Assembly (NCBI GenBank): GCA_963803115.1
Contig: CAWDLN010000008.1
Coordinates: 806,001 to 870,000, forward strand
Source: DATBGZ01 sp963803115
Lineage (GTDB): Bacteria; Actinomycetota; Actinomycetes; Mycobacteriales; Micromonosporaceae
DNA length: 64,000 nucleotides
Direction of reading: 5' to 3'
Positions within the stretch are counted from its first letter, which is position 1. Every line of letters begins with the position of its first letter. Under the pieces are notes generated by a model that did no database searches, was not told the DNA's origin, and saw only the letters and a list, made by a program, of their open reading frames with translations. Below are positions 1 to 8,622 of the stretch, piece by piece. Made by a program: the position numbers and the translations under genes.

Positions 1-61
1 GGATGCGGTCCCCGGGCAGTGAGCCACGCTCCATTCAGGACGATCAGAAGGGAGAAAAGCG

Positions 62-1204
62 ATGACTGACGTCGTCGAGGCGAAGCGCGCCGACCTCGCG
101 GGACCGGGAATCGGTGACTACGACGAATTAGACCAGGTGTTGCCGGACGATTATCAATCTCGGCTCACGCCGCGTGAAACCCAGGAGGCGATCTTCGCGG
201 TAAAGCGGTACATCGAGGACGGCCTCTGCGAGGAACTCAACCTGCAGATGGTTCAGGTGCCGCTGATCGTGAGCGCGGAATCGGGCGTCAACGACATGCT
301 GGACCGGGACGGCTCGCGAACCCCCGTGCAGTTCCATATCAGCAACGACCACGACCGGCACCCCGTCGACGCCCAGGTGGTCCAGGCCGCTACCAAGTGG
401 AAGCGCCTGGCGCTCAAGCAGTTCGGCCTCGGCCCCGGCGAAGGTCTGTGTACCGACATGCGGGCGGTGCGCAAGGACTACTTCCTCGATCACGACCACA
501 GCGCCTACGTCGACCAGTGGGATTGGGAGCAAGTGATCGCCGCCGACCAGCGTAACCTCGACTACCTCAAGGACACGGTGCGCCGGATCTGGTCGGTGCT
601 GCGCGGCGCTGAGGCACACATCCAACGGAAGTTCCCGCAGCTCAAGGACGACCGCTACCCCAACTTGCCGGAGGAGATAACCTTCATCCACGCGGAGGAG
701 CTGCTCGATCGCTACCCGGACTTGCCTCGCAAGCAGCGCGAGACCCGGATTCTGCAGGAGATTCCGGCAATTTTCATCATCGGCATCGGCTGGACCCTCG
801 CGGACGGCTACCCCCACGAGATGCGTGCGGCCGACTACGACGACTGGACCACGCCGACCACGACACCCCGTGGCGGACCCGCCCACGGCCTCAACGGCGA
901 CATCCTGGTGTGGAACCCGGTGACGCGGCGGCGTCACGAACTCAGCTCGATGGGCATCCGCGTCGACTCGTCGACACTGCGCCGGCAGCTGGAGTACACC
1001 GGCCAGCTCGATTGGCTCGAGCTGCCGTACCACCGGGGAATCACCGATGGCACGCTGCCACTGTCGATCGGTGGCGGAATTGGCCAGTCTCGTACCCAGA
1101 TGCTGCTGCTACACAAGGCGCATCTTGGCGAAGTGAGCGTGTCGGTGTGGCCGGACGTATTGAAGGAGATGTGCGCGCGCCACAACATCCACGTGATCGA
1201 GTGA
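62..1204 (+). CDS. asnA: Aspartate--ammonia ligase (asparagine synthetase A)
   Basis: Cytoplasmic enzyme that makes asparagine from aspartate and ammonia with ATP. The 380-residue product carries the AsnA family signatures: the KWKRxAL segment, YVDQWDWEQV, the ELLxRYPDL segment, IGIGWTLADG, the ADYDDWTTP loop, HGLNGDILVWNPV, SSMGIRVD and the C-terminal IGGGIGQSR motif typical of class II aminoacyl-tRNA-synthetase-like folds. It is about 50 residues longer than the E. coli enzyme, mainly an N-terminal extension of about 40 residues. The ATG follows a GAAGGGAG ribosome site. The ammonia-dependent type is unusual in actinobacteria, which mostly use glutamine-dependent AsnB, so transfer is possible. 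Its 3' end faces a convergent gene that reads into it. Confidence 0.96.
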   Translation: MTDVVEAKRADLAGPGIGDYDELDQVLPDDYQSRLTPRETQEAIFAVKRYIEDGLCEELNLQMVQVPLIVSAESGVNDMLDRDGSRTPVQFHISNDHDRHPVDAQVVQAATKWKRLALKQFGLGPGEGLCTDMRAVRKDYFLDHDHSAYVDQWDWEQVIAADQRNLDYLKDTVRRIWSVLRGAEAHIQRKFPQLKDDRYPNLPEEITFIHAEELLDRYPDLPRKQRETRILQEIPAIFIIGIGWTLADGYPHEMRAADYDDWTTPTTTPRGGPAHGLNGDILVWNPVTRRRHELSSMGIRVDSSTLRRQLEYTGQLDWLELPYHRGITDGTLPLSIGGGIGQSRTQMLLLHKAHLGEVSVSVWPDVLKEMCARHNIHVIE

Positions 1205-1677
1205 TCCGTCGCTCGGTCCCACGGGTCATGCCCGGCGGTGGCGCGCCAGCGTTGCCGGACGGGTTGACCGTCCGCGCTGAACACGGTGGAGAACGCCGAG
1301 GCGACCTCGAGCTCGAACAGCACGAAGTGTTCATCCCGGGGAAAGCCGGTGCCGGCATTGGCGATTTGGCGGGCGCCGGGGTCGTCGTTGGAGTGGGCGA
1401 TGCCGTCGACGTAGAACTCATGCAGGTCCCAGGGTTGGTCGCCGGTGGCCGTGCAGTGAAGTACGTAGCGGCCATCGCGGCGCAGGTCGTGCCCCTTGGG
1501 AGAGGCCGGTTCCATGAACAAGAACAGTCTGTCAGCGGTGACGACGGGACGTACCGGATGCAGCCGCGGCGCGCCGTCTGGCTTCACGGTGGCCAGGTAG
1601 GCGACCTGGTCATGCAGGTGCGCCGCTCCGAAAGCGGCCAGGTCGACGGCGTGCGTGGCTAGGGTGTGCCAGCTCAC
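934..1677 (-). CDS. Pyridoxamine-5'-phosphate-oxidase-like flavin protein
   Basis: The first ~146 residues match the FMN-binding split-barrel (PPOX) family: DQVAYLATVKPDGAPRLHPV near residues 24-43, a GRYVLHCT strand near residue 70 and the FELEVASAFSTV strand near 125. Such proteins are small cytoplasmic flavin- or F420-dependent reductases; the substrate cannot be told. The frame continues ~100 residues beyond the usual family end and runs 271 bp antisense inside asnA, with an unrelated-looking tail, so the natural stop was probably lost or shifted near 1239. GTG start at 1677. It is divergent from the MarR gene across a 129-bp gap containing a palindrome, so MarR control is likely. Confidence 0.8.
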   Translation of the reverse strand: MSWHTLATHAVDLAAFGAAHLHDQVAYLATVKPDGAPRLHPVRPVVTADRLFLFMEPASPKGHDLRRDGRYVLHCTATGDQPWDLHEFYVDGIAHSNDDPGARQIANAGTGFPRDEHFVLFELEVASAFSTVFSADGQPVRQRWRATAGHDPWDRATDHSITWMLWRAHISFNTSGHTDTLTSPRCALCSSSIWVRDWPIPPPIDSGSVPSVIPRWYGSSSQSSWPVYSSCRRSVDESTRMPIELSS

Positions 1678-1743
1678 CGGGTACCGCCGATGGCGGGGTG
1701 GTGTGCGGACGTGTTCGCCTCCGGAACTCGCGATACAACTACA

Positions 1744-1789
1744 CTGTGACTACTGACTATGAGTTAACTGTGATAGTCACACCATACAG
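1744..1789. promoter_or_regulatory. Palindromic MarR-type operator and promoter region
   Basis: In the 129-bp gap between the divergent oxidase and MarR genes lie nested inverted repeats: TGTGACTA (1745-1752) with TAGTCACA (1774-1781), GACTAT (1755-1760) with ATAGTC (1773-1778), and AGTTAACT (1762-1769) at the centre. This AT-rich patch is unlike the surrounding GC-rich DNA. MarR proteins bind palindromes of this kind and often repress themselves and the divergent neighbour; that assignment is inference. Confidence 0.7.
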
Positions 1790-1806
1790 TACACTCGGAG
1801 ACGGTC

Positions 1807-2316
1807 GTGTCCACGCCCCCATCACAGGCTCAGCGCCTGGCTGACCTGTTCTCGATCTTCGCGCCCGCGTTTCTTAAGTGGCAGTACGCCGGAGTACTGG
1901 TGCCCGGCATGACTTATCCCCGGATGAACCTCATCCACGTGCTCGCCGAGGACGGCCCGCAGATCATGTCCGTGTTGCGCGACCGGCTCGGGGTGTCCGC
2001 ACGCAACATCACGGTCCTCGTCGACGGCTTGGAGCGTGAGGGCTTCGCCCGCCGGGTCCCTCACCCCAACGACCGGCGGGCCACGGTCATCGAACTCACC
2101 GACGCCGGCCAGGCCGCCCACCGACGGGTCTACGCCCGCCACGCCGACCGCGCCGCCGCCCTCTTCGCCGCCTTGTCACCGGCCGACCAGCGACACCTCG
2201 CCCGCATCCTGGCTCGGCTCGCCAAGACGCTCGCCGAAACGAGCGCCGCCGAACGCAAACCCATCGATCTCGACCCCGCCGGCTTCGGCCGCCACCCCGT
2301 CGAGCCGGCGCCGTAG
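1807..2316 (+). CDS. MarR-family transcriptional regulator
   Basis: A 169-residue winged-helix regulator. The helix-turn-helix and recognition helix are visible around LGVSARNITVLVDGLEREG (about residues 60-78), followed by the wing HPNDRRATVIELTDAG with the conserved D-R-R. Helical dimerisation segments flank this on both sides. The GTG start at 1807 follows GGAG. Divergent from the flavin-protein gene with a palindromic site between them, it most likely controls itself and that gene in response to a small, probably phenolic ligand, as is usual for MarR; the ligand is unknown. Confidence 0.92.
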   Translation: MSTPPSQAQRLADLFSIFAPAFLKWQYAGVLVPGMTYPRMNLIHVLAEDGPQIMSVLRDRLGVSARNITVLVDGLEREGFARRVPHPNDRRATVIELTDAGQAAHRRVYARHADRAAALFAALSPADQRHLARILARLAKTLAETSAAERKPIDLDPAGFGRHPVEPAP

Positions 2317-2755
2317 CTCTTGGACCGCGACGCCTACGGTGCGGCATCGCCTGGCCCGGCCGATTGCGCGGGCCGCCGACCAGATTGCCGAGCCGTGTCG
2401 GCACTGGCTCGGAAGGCTTGATCTTGGCCGGTAACGCAACCTGCATTCTCCGGCCATCATGGCCGGAGCGTCGTTGGCGATCGTTATCGTATCGATCGCG
2501 CTGATCGCGCCCTCGTGGTCGCATTCGGAAGGGATCGGTCGCCGCAACCCGGGGCAGCGCGACTCTTACCAGCGCAGTGCAGGCGAACCGGTCGAACAGC
2601 CGACCGGACGGCGGGCATGCCCACCACGTCTGTCATCGCTCACGTAGTTCCCAGCCTGAGGGCTCCGGCGCTCACGTAATTGGGCTCTGGAACGGGTTCC
2701 GTGAAGGCTGCGCTCCTGCGAGGTGGCTGATCTTGGTCGGAGGCTACCGTGAGGC
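2317..2755. other. Intergenic stretch without a recognisable gene
   Basis: I see no protein family, RNA gene or repeat here. The last ~75 bases, just before the broken SEC-C gene, resemble the bases upstream of its second copy near 6860-6920 (shared TTCCGTGA, a GATCTTGG element and GTGAGGCGTG), so the two genes were duplicated together with their upstream DNA. Confidence 0.5.
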
Positions 2756-3772
2756 GTGCCTGGGAAGCCGTTGACTAGCGAGGATCTTGACGCTCTGGGC
2801 CATGAGTCCTTCCGGGCCGAGGATCCGCGGGTGATCGTCGCGGAGCTGGTCGCGGCTGTGGACGAGGGCCGGCTCGCGGATCCTGACGATGACGTCTACG
2901 CCTTGTCGTTGGCGGCCGAGATATCCGGGAAGGTCGGCGACTTGGCTGGTGCGTTGCTGGTGGCGGGGCGTGCCGCTGGACTTGCGGAGGCGCGTGGTTC
3001 GCGTTACGGCCACGCCCGCGCCCTGTACGGGCGGCTGCTACTGCGATCGGATCGTGAGCACCATGGTCTGGCTGTCCTGAGTGGACTACGCGGGTTGATG
3101 ATCCGGGACGAGAACGCCGCCTATGACGTAAGAGGCGTTGGAGCAGGCTGGCCACGCCGAGGTCGGGGTGCAGTGGCGTACCGCCGCCTTGGAGACGGCG
3201 CTTCAGCGCCGTGCCGCGGTCACCGGGCAGCGTGGAACCCAGGTCTATGAGCAGGCTGCGGTGATCGCGTTCGCGTTGGCGCAGGCACGGCACCGACTGC
3301 GCGGCGATCTCGGCCTTCCCCACGATGAGCATGATCTGATGGCTGTCCGGTCGAAGGGAGGCGGCCGACGAACTCCTGGCCGACGATGAGTATGGGCACG
3401 AGGGTTCGGCGGTGCTGTTCTGGCCGTGTGACCGAGTTCGCTGCGCTGCTGCTGCGTTGGCCTGACATGGCCGGCGTCTATGGCACCACCTGGGATGAGA
3501 ATTGGGCCAGGATCGAGCAGGGCCTTCATGCAATGTCCAGATCCGGAGAGACCCGGCTGGCGGTGTTCGACGGTGACGTCGATGACTTGGTCTCCTACCT
3601 CGCCCGTCACGGTGGGCGGCCGACTGACTCGGACGTGCGGCAGGGCTACGCCGACCACCGCGAGGACGTCGACACCGTTCGGCGCTTGTGGCCGCCACAT
3701 CGCAACCGCTCGTGCTGGTGCGGTTCCGGGCAGAAGTACAAGAAGTGCTTTCTGCCCCGATCGCGTGGGTGA
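2756..3772 (+). pseudogene. SEC-C motif protein, broken by frameshifts
   Basis: A GTG-started reading frame gives a helical, TPR-like N-terminus (DLDALGHESFRAEDPR..., AEISGKVGDLAGALL) and then changes frame near 3128, 3345 and 3430. The pieces together form one protein of about 335 residues ending in a zinc-binding SEC-C motif (SCWCGSGQKYKKCF). SEC-C motifs occur at the C-termini of SecA and of many uncharacterised proteins. Homology on both sides of each break shows that these are indels, not separate genes. A second, shorter copy lies at 6921. The cellular role is unknown. Confidence 0.8.
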
Positions 3773-4008
3773 ACCTTAACCCGAATCCGTTGACCAACGA
3801 GGCCTTCCCGGCGCAGGCGTGTCACCCATATATCAATGGATGGTCTCATGTGTCTATTGTGGAGTTATCGGAGCTGGTTCCGTATCTTGGCGGGATCTTC
3901 ACCAGTCGCGAGGGTGGCGTCGAGCACTGCGGCGTTGACAACGTACCCGTTGTGCGGGCTTATATCGCGGACTGGATCCAACAGGCGTTCCGCGACCTGG
4001 ACGAATGA
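3769..4008 (+). CDS. Small hypothetical protein coupled to SEC-C gene
   Basis: A 79-residue frame begins at a GTG that overlaps the TGA of the SEC-C gene (GTGA), the usual sign of translational coupling in actinobacteria. The product is acidic at its end (IQQAFRDLDE) and contains HPYINGWSHVSIVELSELVPYL. I recognise no family. The upstream gene is broken, so this one may now be poorly translated. Being real rests on the overlap, codon bias and protein-like composition only. Confidence 0.45.
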   Translation: MNLNPNPLTNEAFPAQACHPYINGWSHVSIVELSELVPYLGGIFTSREGGVEHCGVDNVPVVRAYIADWIQQAFRDLDE

Positions 4009-4175
4009 AGGCCCTCGGACCGACGCGCCGGCGGCAACGCTGTTCGGGAGGCCCAGAGGCGACTCGCGACCCGTTGCAGACAAACCTGCGGCATCGCCTA
4101 CCCCCGCCCCACAGCGCTTCCCACGCAGAGGTCGATTGCGCCGAGCTGGTGCGGGGCGTGTCCCTCTTTCAACGA

Positions 4176-4381
4176 GGTGGCTTCTCGGCTCGACAGAAGG
4201 TCAGCGGTACGGGCGGTACACGATCCGATTCAGGTCCGATCAGGTGCCTGGCTACCAGACCACCTTCATGCAATGGCCAGACAGCGACCGGTGGCCAACG
4301 ACGGCAGCATCGACTTTCCAGCCGGGAACCTTGACGGCACGATCAGTGGTTATCTGAATACGCGGGGCCATCGGGCGGGGT
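4176..4381 (+). pseudogene. Glycoside hydrolase family 16-like fragment
   Basis: Two overlapping frames give YGRYTIRFRSDQVPGYQTTF..WPDSDRWP and then DGSIDFPAGNLDGTISGYL. This is the order and spacing of the GH16 / concanavalin-like lectin fold around its active-site strand (usually GEIDxxE). Here the equivalent of the first catalytic Glu reads Ser and the second reads Ala, and there is a frameshift between the halves. It looks like a decayed secreted polysaccharide hydrolase. No signal peptide or intact start is seen. Confidence 0.5.
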
Positions 4382-4406
4382 AGCCGCGATCGACACACCG
4401 TCGTCC

Positions 4407-4739
4407 ATGGCACGGCCCGTACCGCGCACGCGAAGGGCGCAGGCCGCCGGATTCTCCGGGTTCGCCTCGTGCTGGCGGGCCCTGGAGGACGGCGGTGAGC
4501 ATCCCCGCGGGCGGGCGTGCGACTTCAGGTGGGTCCGGGCGGCCCGGCCGCTGGCGCCGATCGGGCGTACGGCAACAATCTCGCGGCGTTCTTCCTCTTC
4601 AATGCCGAACGCCTGGGGGTCTTGTATATCGTCTGGTATCGGCAGATCTGGCTGCCCGGGGTTCGGCTGGCGTACCTACTATGGCTGGTGTGACTCCTCC
4701 AACGAGCACAGCAACCACGTCCATCTCTCAATGTACTGA
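4407..4739 (+). pseudogene. ARB_07466-like cell-wall hydrolase fragment, frameshifted
   Basis: Three frames in succession encode parts of one domain: GGEHPRGRACDF, then NNLAAFFLFNAERLGVLYIV followed by WYRQIWLPG, then WRTYYGWCDSSNEHSNHVHL. These match the C-terminal catalytic-like domain of secreted actinobacterial proteins often called ARB_07466-like, related to M15-type peptidoglycan hydrolases, in which the two His-containing ends sit around the middle ..VIWRQRIW.. strand. At least two frameshifts make it non-functional as read. Confidence 0.6.
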
Positions 4740-4888
4740 CGCGGTTGCGGCACCTGGGCGCCACCGAATGATTCCCGGCGCAGTCGACCTCGGCAGTACC
4801 GCACTGCAAGAGCACTCAGAAAACATCGCTGGGCGCCGGTCCCACAGCGTCCCAGTCTGCCCAATGGGTAGTATCGGCTCGCCGACAA

Positions 4889-5694
4889 TCAGCGCTCCCG
4901 ATCGAGTGCTTCATCGACTCGCCGGACGAACGCGACCAACGCGGTGGCCAGTTCGTGCTCCCGCCCGTAGAACCGCTGCGCCGGCATGGGAATGCTCACC
5001 GCGACGAGTTCGCCGGGCACGTTGTGCAGCAATGCGCCGACCGCGCAGATCCCTTCGGTGTGCTCCTCGCGGTCATAGGCGACACCGGTCTCCCGGACCA
5101 GGTCCAGCTCGTCCCTCAGCACATCCAACGACGTGATCGTGTGTGGTGTCAGCGCCGGCAGGCTTGGCGGAAGGAGTCCGCTAAGCACGCTCGGGTGAAG
5201 GGACGCGAGAAAGGCCTTGCCGTTAGCGGCGCAGTGCAGCGGAAAGGAGTCACCGACCGCGCTCACGGCACGAAGCCGATGCGGGGCGACGATCTGGTCG
5301 ACGAACGTCGCCTGGTTGTGGTCGAGGACCGAGAGGTCTACGGTCTCGTTCATCTGCCGCGACAGTCCGCGAGGAATGGCCGCAGTTCGGTGAGGAGGGC
5401 TCGGCGCGCCGCCTCGGCCATTCGTGGGATCTCAGGACCCAGCCGGTATCGACCGCGGGGCCTGGCCGCCGTCACCAGCCCTTCGTCTTCGAGAGCGTTG
5501 AGGATGCGATGCACCGTCGTGCGTGCCAAGCCGATCCGCTCCGCAATCTCGGCCTGGCTCAGTCCTCCAGGCGAGCCGTGCAAGGCGCGCAAGATCTCCA
5601 CGGCCCGCGAGATCACCTGTACGCCGCTGACCCGCGGTGGTGCGTCATCTGTCGAAGCCAAGCGTGCCCCCATCCGTTCTGTCCGTGCTACCAC
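4889..5694 (-). pseudogene. IclR-family regulator with a frameshift
   Basis: The first part (5694-5350) encodes the winged-helix: SGVQVISRAVEILRAL, GGLSQAEIAERIGLARTTVH. The second (5353-4889) encodes the effector domain: ETVDLSVLDHNQATFVDQ, the HCAANGKAFLA stretch and the YDREEHTEGICAVGA motif. The two are in different frames, joined at an ATGA near 5350; a single missing C after GCGGAC restores LADLSRQMNETVDLS, so this is a one-base deletion. It is a close paralogue of the regulator at 18894 and follows a broken hydrolase-like gene exactly as there. Such regulators usually control aromatic catabolism. Confidence 0.85.
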
Positions 5695-6345
5695 GGCAAC
5701 GGCACGTTCATCTTGTCGCGGTGCTCGCCGACGTAAAGCGACGGAAGGAACCGGGACAGGAACGTGAAGTCGTTGTAGGCGTGCTGCAGCAGCGCGAGAC
5801 CGAACACGTCGGGAACGGTGCGTTCGACGTCGGCCGGTGAGGCTCCGGTCGAGGCCAGGTCGGCGCCGATGAAGAAATGGCTACGAAGCGCCAACCCCCA
5901 GCGCGTGTCGCGGCCCACGTGGAGGAGCCGCCCACCTAGCACGGCACCATCCGGAGTGCGGTCGGGTGAATGGCCGATGGAGACACGCCCCAGCACCGCG
6001 GCTGTGACCGCCCGGATGCCCGCGCGGCGGCGTAGACGTCGGCGGTGAAGAACTCGGCCGGATCGCGGAACTGGATGATCAGCTTCTCCGCTGGAGGCCG
6101 GTGAACTCCTCGATCACGATATGTCCTGAGCCGACGTGGGTCTCGTCGCTGAGGATCCAGCCCAGTCGCTGAACATGTGGTCGACCGGGTGCCACCAGAC
6201 GTACTGCTGTGTGTCGGGCCGGAACCGGAACCACCACTCGAACATCTCGCCGGTGCAGTGTGGCAGCTCGCCTCCGGCCGCGGTCTGGAATGTTGACGCC
6301 GGCGAGCCGACGATACGGTTACCCTGCCGCACCACCGCCTGCGGC
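5688..6345 (-). pseudogene. DAPG/phloretin-hydrolase-like gene, third copy, decayed
   Basis: Pieces in at least three frames match the two intact genes at 17405 and 18152: CTGEMFEWWFRFRPDTQQYV with WWHPVDH, then IQFRDPAEFFTADVYAAARA, then GRLLHVGRDTRWGLALRSHF and the end HAYNDFTFLSRFLPSLY...VPLPW. The N-terminus is poorly preserved. Its stop codon overlaps the start of the broken IclR gene. The pair is the inverted, decayed counterpart of the 18.2-19.7 kb end of the operon. Confidence 0.85.
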
Positions 6346-6540
6346 CAAGTGGCCTACGTGCGCAGGCCATGACGACGCGTGGACCCGGCTTGGAACCTCG
6401 AACTTAGAGCGCCCAAAGTGGACGGTCCACTACCTTCGCGCATCGGCGGTTGTGAACCTCGCTTGAGCCCGGGAACCGAGCCCGGTCTGCCCGTTAAGCG
6501 CTCGGCTTGGCGCCGGACAATTGGAGAAATCCGGTCCCGA

Positions 6541-6723
6541 CACCGGGCCTGTATTGACTGCGATGAAGCCCGCAATCTCCGTGGTATACCCGACGGCGAT
6601 GACGACGACGTCGTCCCTGACCATCCATGAGCGTGACGAGCGTGTTGATCGCTTGCCGCCCGAAGTCGGATCCGAATCCGCGACCTTGGCCGTCACGGTG
6701 AGCGCCTCGTCGATGAAGAACAC
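6541..6723 (-). pseudogene. AAA+ ATPase (CbbX/EccA-type) fragment
   Basis: Reading the minus strand gives FFIDEAL (Walker B), then after a frame change SDFGRQAINTLVTLMD, then RDDVVVIAVGYTTEIAGF and AVNTGP, in the order of the CbxX/CfqX AAA+ domain found in rubisco activase CbbX and in the type VII secretion ATPase EccA. Walker A and the rest are missing. It is a short remnant with two frameshifts; whether it derives from an eccA cannot be decided from 60 residues. Confidence 0.6.
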
Positions 6724-6920
6724 ACGCCGATGGCTCCTGGACGTGGTGGCGCGGTCAGTGTGGACGTCGCATGGTTAGTGTCCCGCTCCTGTGTCACAGT
6801 GATAGGTCGAGGATAGGCGAACCCCCCTGCCAGCGGCCACGGGAAATGGCTCTGGCACAGATTCCGTGATCGCCGGGCCGCCGCGATCGAGGATCTTGGG
6901 TTGAGGGCTTACGGTGAGGC

Positions 6921-7320
6921 GTGGCGGCTGGTCTAGTCACCGGTGATGACCTTGATGACATGGGGCATGAGTCGTTTCGTGTCGCTGATCCGCGCAAAAT
7001 CGTGGCGAAGCTGACGGCGGCGGTGGACGATGCGGTCGAGGCGGTGCAGTGGCTGACCGCCGCTCTGGACACGGCCCTGGAACGGCGCAGCGCCGTCGCG
7101 GCGCTGCGTGGATCGCAGACCTACCAGGACGCTGCGGTCATCGCTTTCGCCCTCGCGCAGACCCGGCACCGGCTCCGGCGAGAACTCGACCTTCCCCACG
7201 ATGAGCATGACCTGCTCGCCGACAGGCTGCGCGACGCCGCGGACGGCATCATCGCCGCAGGCGAGGACACAGACAGTGTTCTGGTCTGGCCCTGCCAGCA
7301 GTTCACCGCGCGGGTTAGCC
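6921..7320 (+). pseudogene. Second SEC-C protein copy, internally deleted and truncated
   Basis: Starts DLDDMGHESFRVADPR like the gene at 2756, then jumps directly to the QWLTAALDTALERRSAV segment, having lost ~85 residues of the helical region relative to that copy. It continues in one frame through AFALAQTRHRLRRELDLPHD and ends near 7310-7343 where sequence of a dead transposase gene begins. The zinc-binding SEC-C end is missing. It was probably cut by the insertion of that element. Confidence 0.75.
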
Positions 7321-7368
7321 TCGATTCCCGGTCAGGTAGTTGAGTTGAGGTTCGGCGTCCGTGCGGCT

Positions 7369-8513
7369 TCAACGGGGTGGGAACCGGAAGCGTAGCCGGC
7401 GGTTGTCCGGCCAGGGGATGGGTAGGTCGAGGTCGGCGAAGCCGGCGCGGATGAGTGCTGGGTGGTAGGTGCGCAGGTTCAGGTCGACGGTGACGGCGTC
7501 GTTGGTGACATGCGGGGTGCCCGGCGTGTCGAGGAAGTGCCGCCAGATCCGGTCCGGGGGGCGGTTTCGTAGCGGGACAGCTGGCGAGCGAGCATGCGGT
7601 AGACGTTGCCGGCGACCACGGTGAGGGTGTTGTCGAGGTCGACGTTGAGCGGCACCCCGCTGGTGAGGGCGCCATCAGAGGTGGAAGCCGCCGATGTAGG
7701 CGTCGAGCTCGTTCTCGATGATCATGCGTTCGGCGTACCGGGTGAAAAGGTCCTTCGCGGGGGTGAGTGCGTTGGTGAGCATGAGGGTGGGTTCGTCGCG
7801 GCCGATGTTGCGCACGGCGACCTGGCGGACCTGGTTGGTGATGCCCTTGATGGACACCATGTCCTCGTGCATCTCGGGTTTGCGGTAGCGGCCGGCCCGG
7901 TCGATGCGGTGCGTGGTCCACGCGCTCGCCGGCAGTGCGGCGAGTTTGTCCAGGATGGACTGTCCGCGTTTGCGCAGGGTGAGCCAGGTCAGGCCCCGTT
8001 CGGTCAGTTCGTTGAGCACGTCGTAGTTGGTCAGCTGGGAGTCGAACACGAGCAGACCGGGCTCGGCGCCGGTGGTGGCGTGCCAGTAGTCGGCGAACGC
8101 GATGATCTCGCGGGCTTGTTCGGCTTGGTGATGTCGGCATTGGCGTAGACCATCTCTGTGCTGCGTGGTCCTGGGCGAAGAACGTCAGCACGCCCCGGTG
8201 CGCTGGGAACGCGGGCGTTGCGCGCGCACTTGGCCAACACAAGCGTGCCGATCGACTGCGACGCCGACAAGACCCGGGTGCCCGGATAGCCGGCGGCACG
8301 CACGAGCTCGGGCAGATCGAGACCGACCATGCCGGGCAACAGCAGCAACAGCCCGGCATGGTCACACGGAAGTTGGGTCTCGACCGGCCAGGACCGCAGT
8401 ACCGGACGGCATCGGGCACCCGGGCCAGATCCGAGATCGATCTGATGTCGCCCGCTCCGATCCACCCAGGCGCGCAAGCAATGGGGCTTCACATTCCGCA
8501 GCTTCTGTGGCAC
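7369..8513 (-). mobile_element. Decayed DDE transposase gene
   Basis: Several frames join into one transposase: an N-terminal part (LLLLPGMVGLDLPELVRAAG, SASQSIGTLVLAKCARNARV), a core (LLVFDSQLTNYDVLNEL, GLTWLTLRKRGQSILDKL, YAERMIIENELDAYIGGFHL) and an end (SGVPLNVDLDNTLTVVAGNV ... RRLRFRFPPR, stop at 7369). D and E residues fit a DDE catalytic triad of the IS4/IS1380 kind, but I cannot assign the family. At least three frameshifts. Terminal repeats were not found. It abuts the truncated SEC-C copy. Confidence 0.75.
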
Positions 8514-8622
8514 TGGCCGGGCGTGGGTAGCGTGTACTACAGCAACCGGGGGCCGTCCTTCATGGTCGATCCTGGTCCATTCGACATCGTGTTCCCCTTG
8601 TTCCCCTCGGCGTCATCAGCTG

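Noticed and set aside
2775..3797. A 340-codon minus-strand frame over the broken SEC-C gene
   Set aside because: No family features; the plus strand encodes a recognisable SEC-C motif in three frames.
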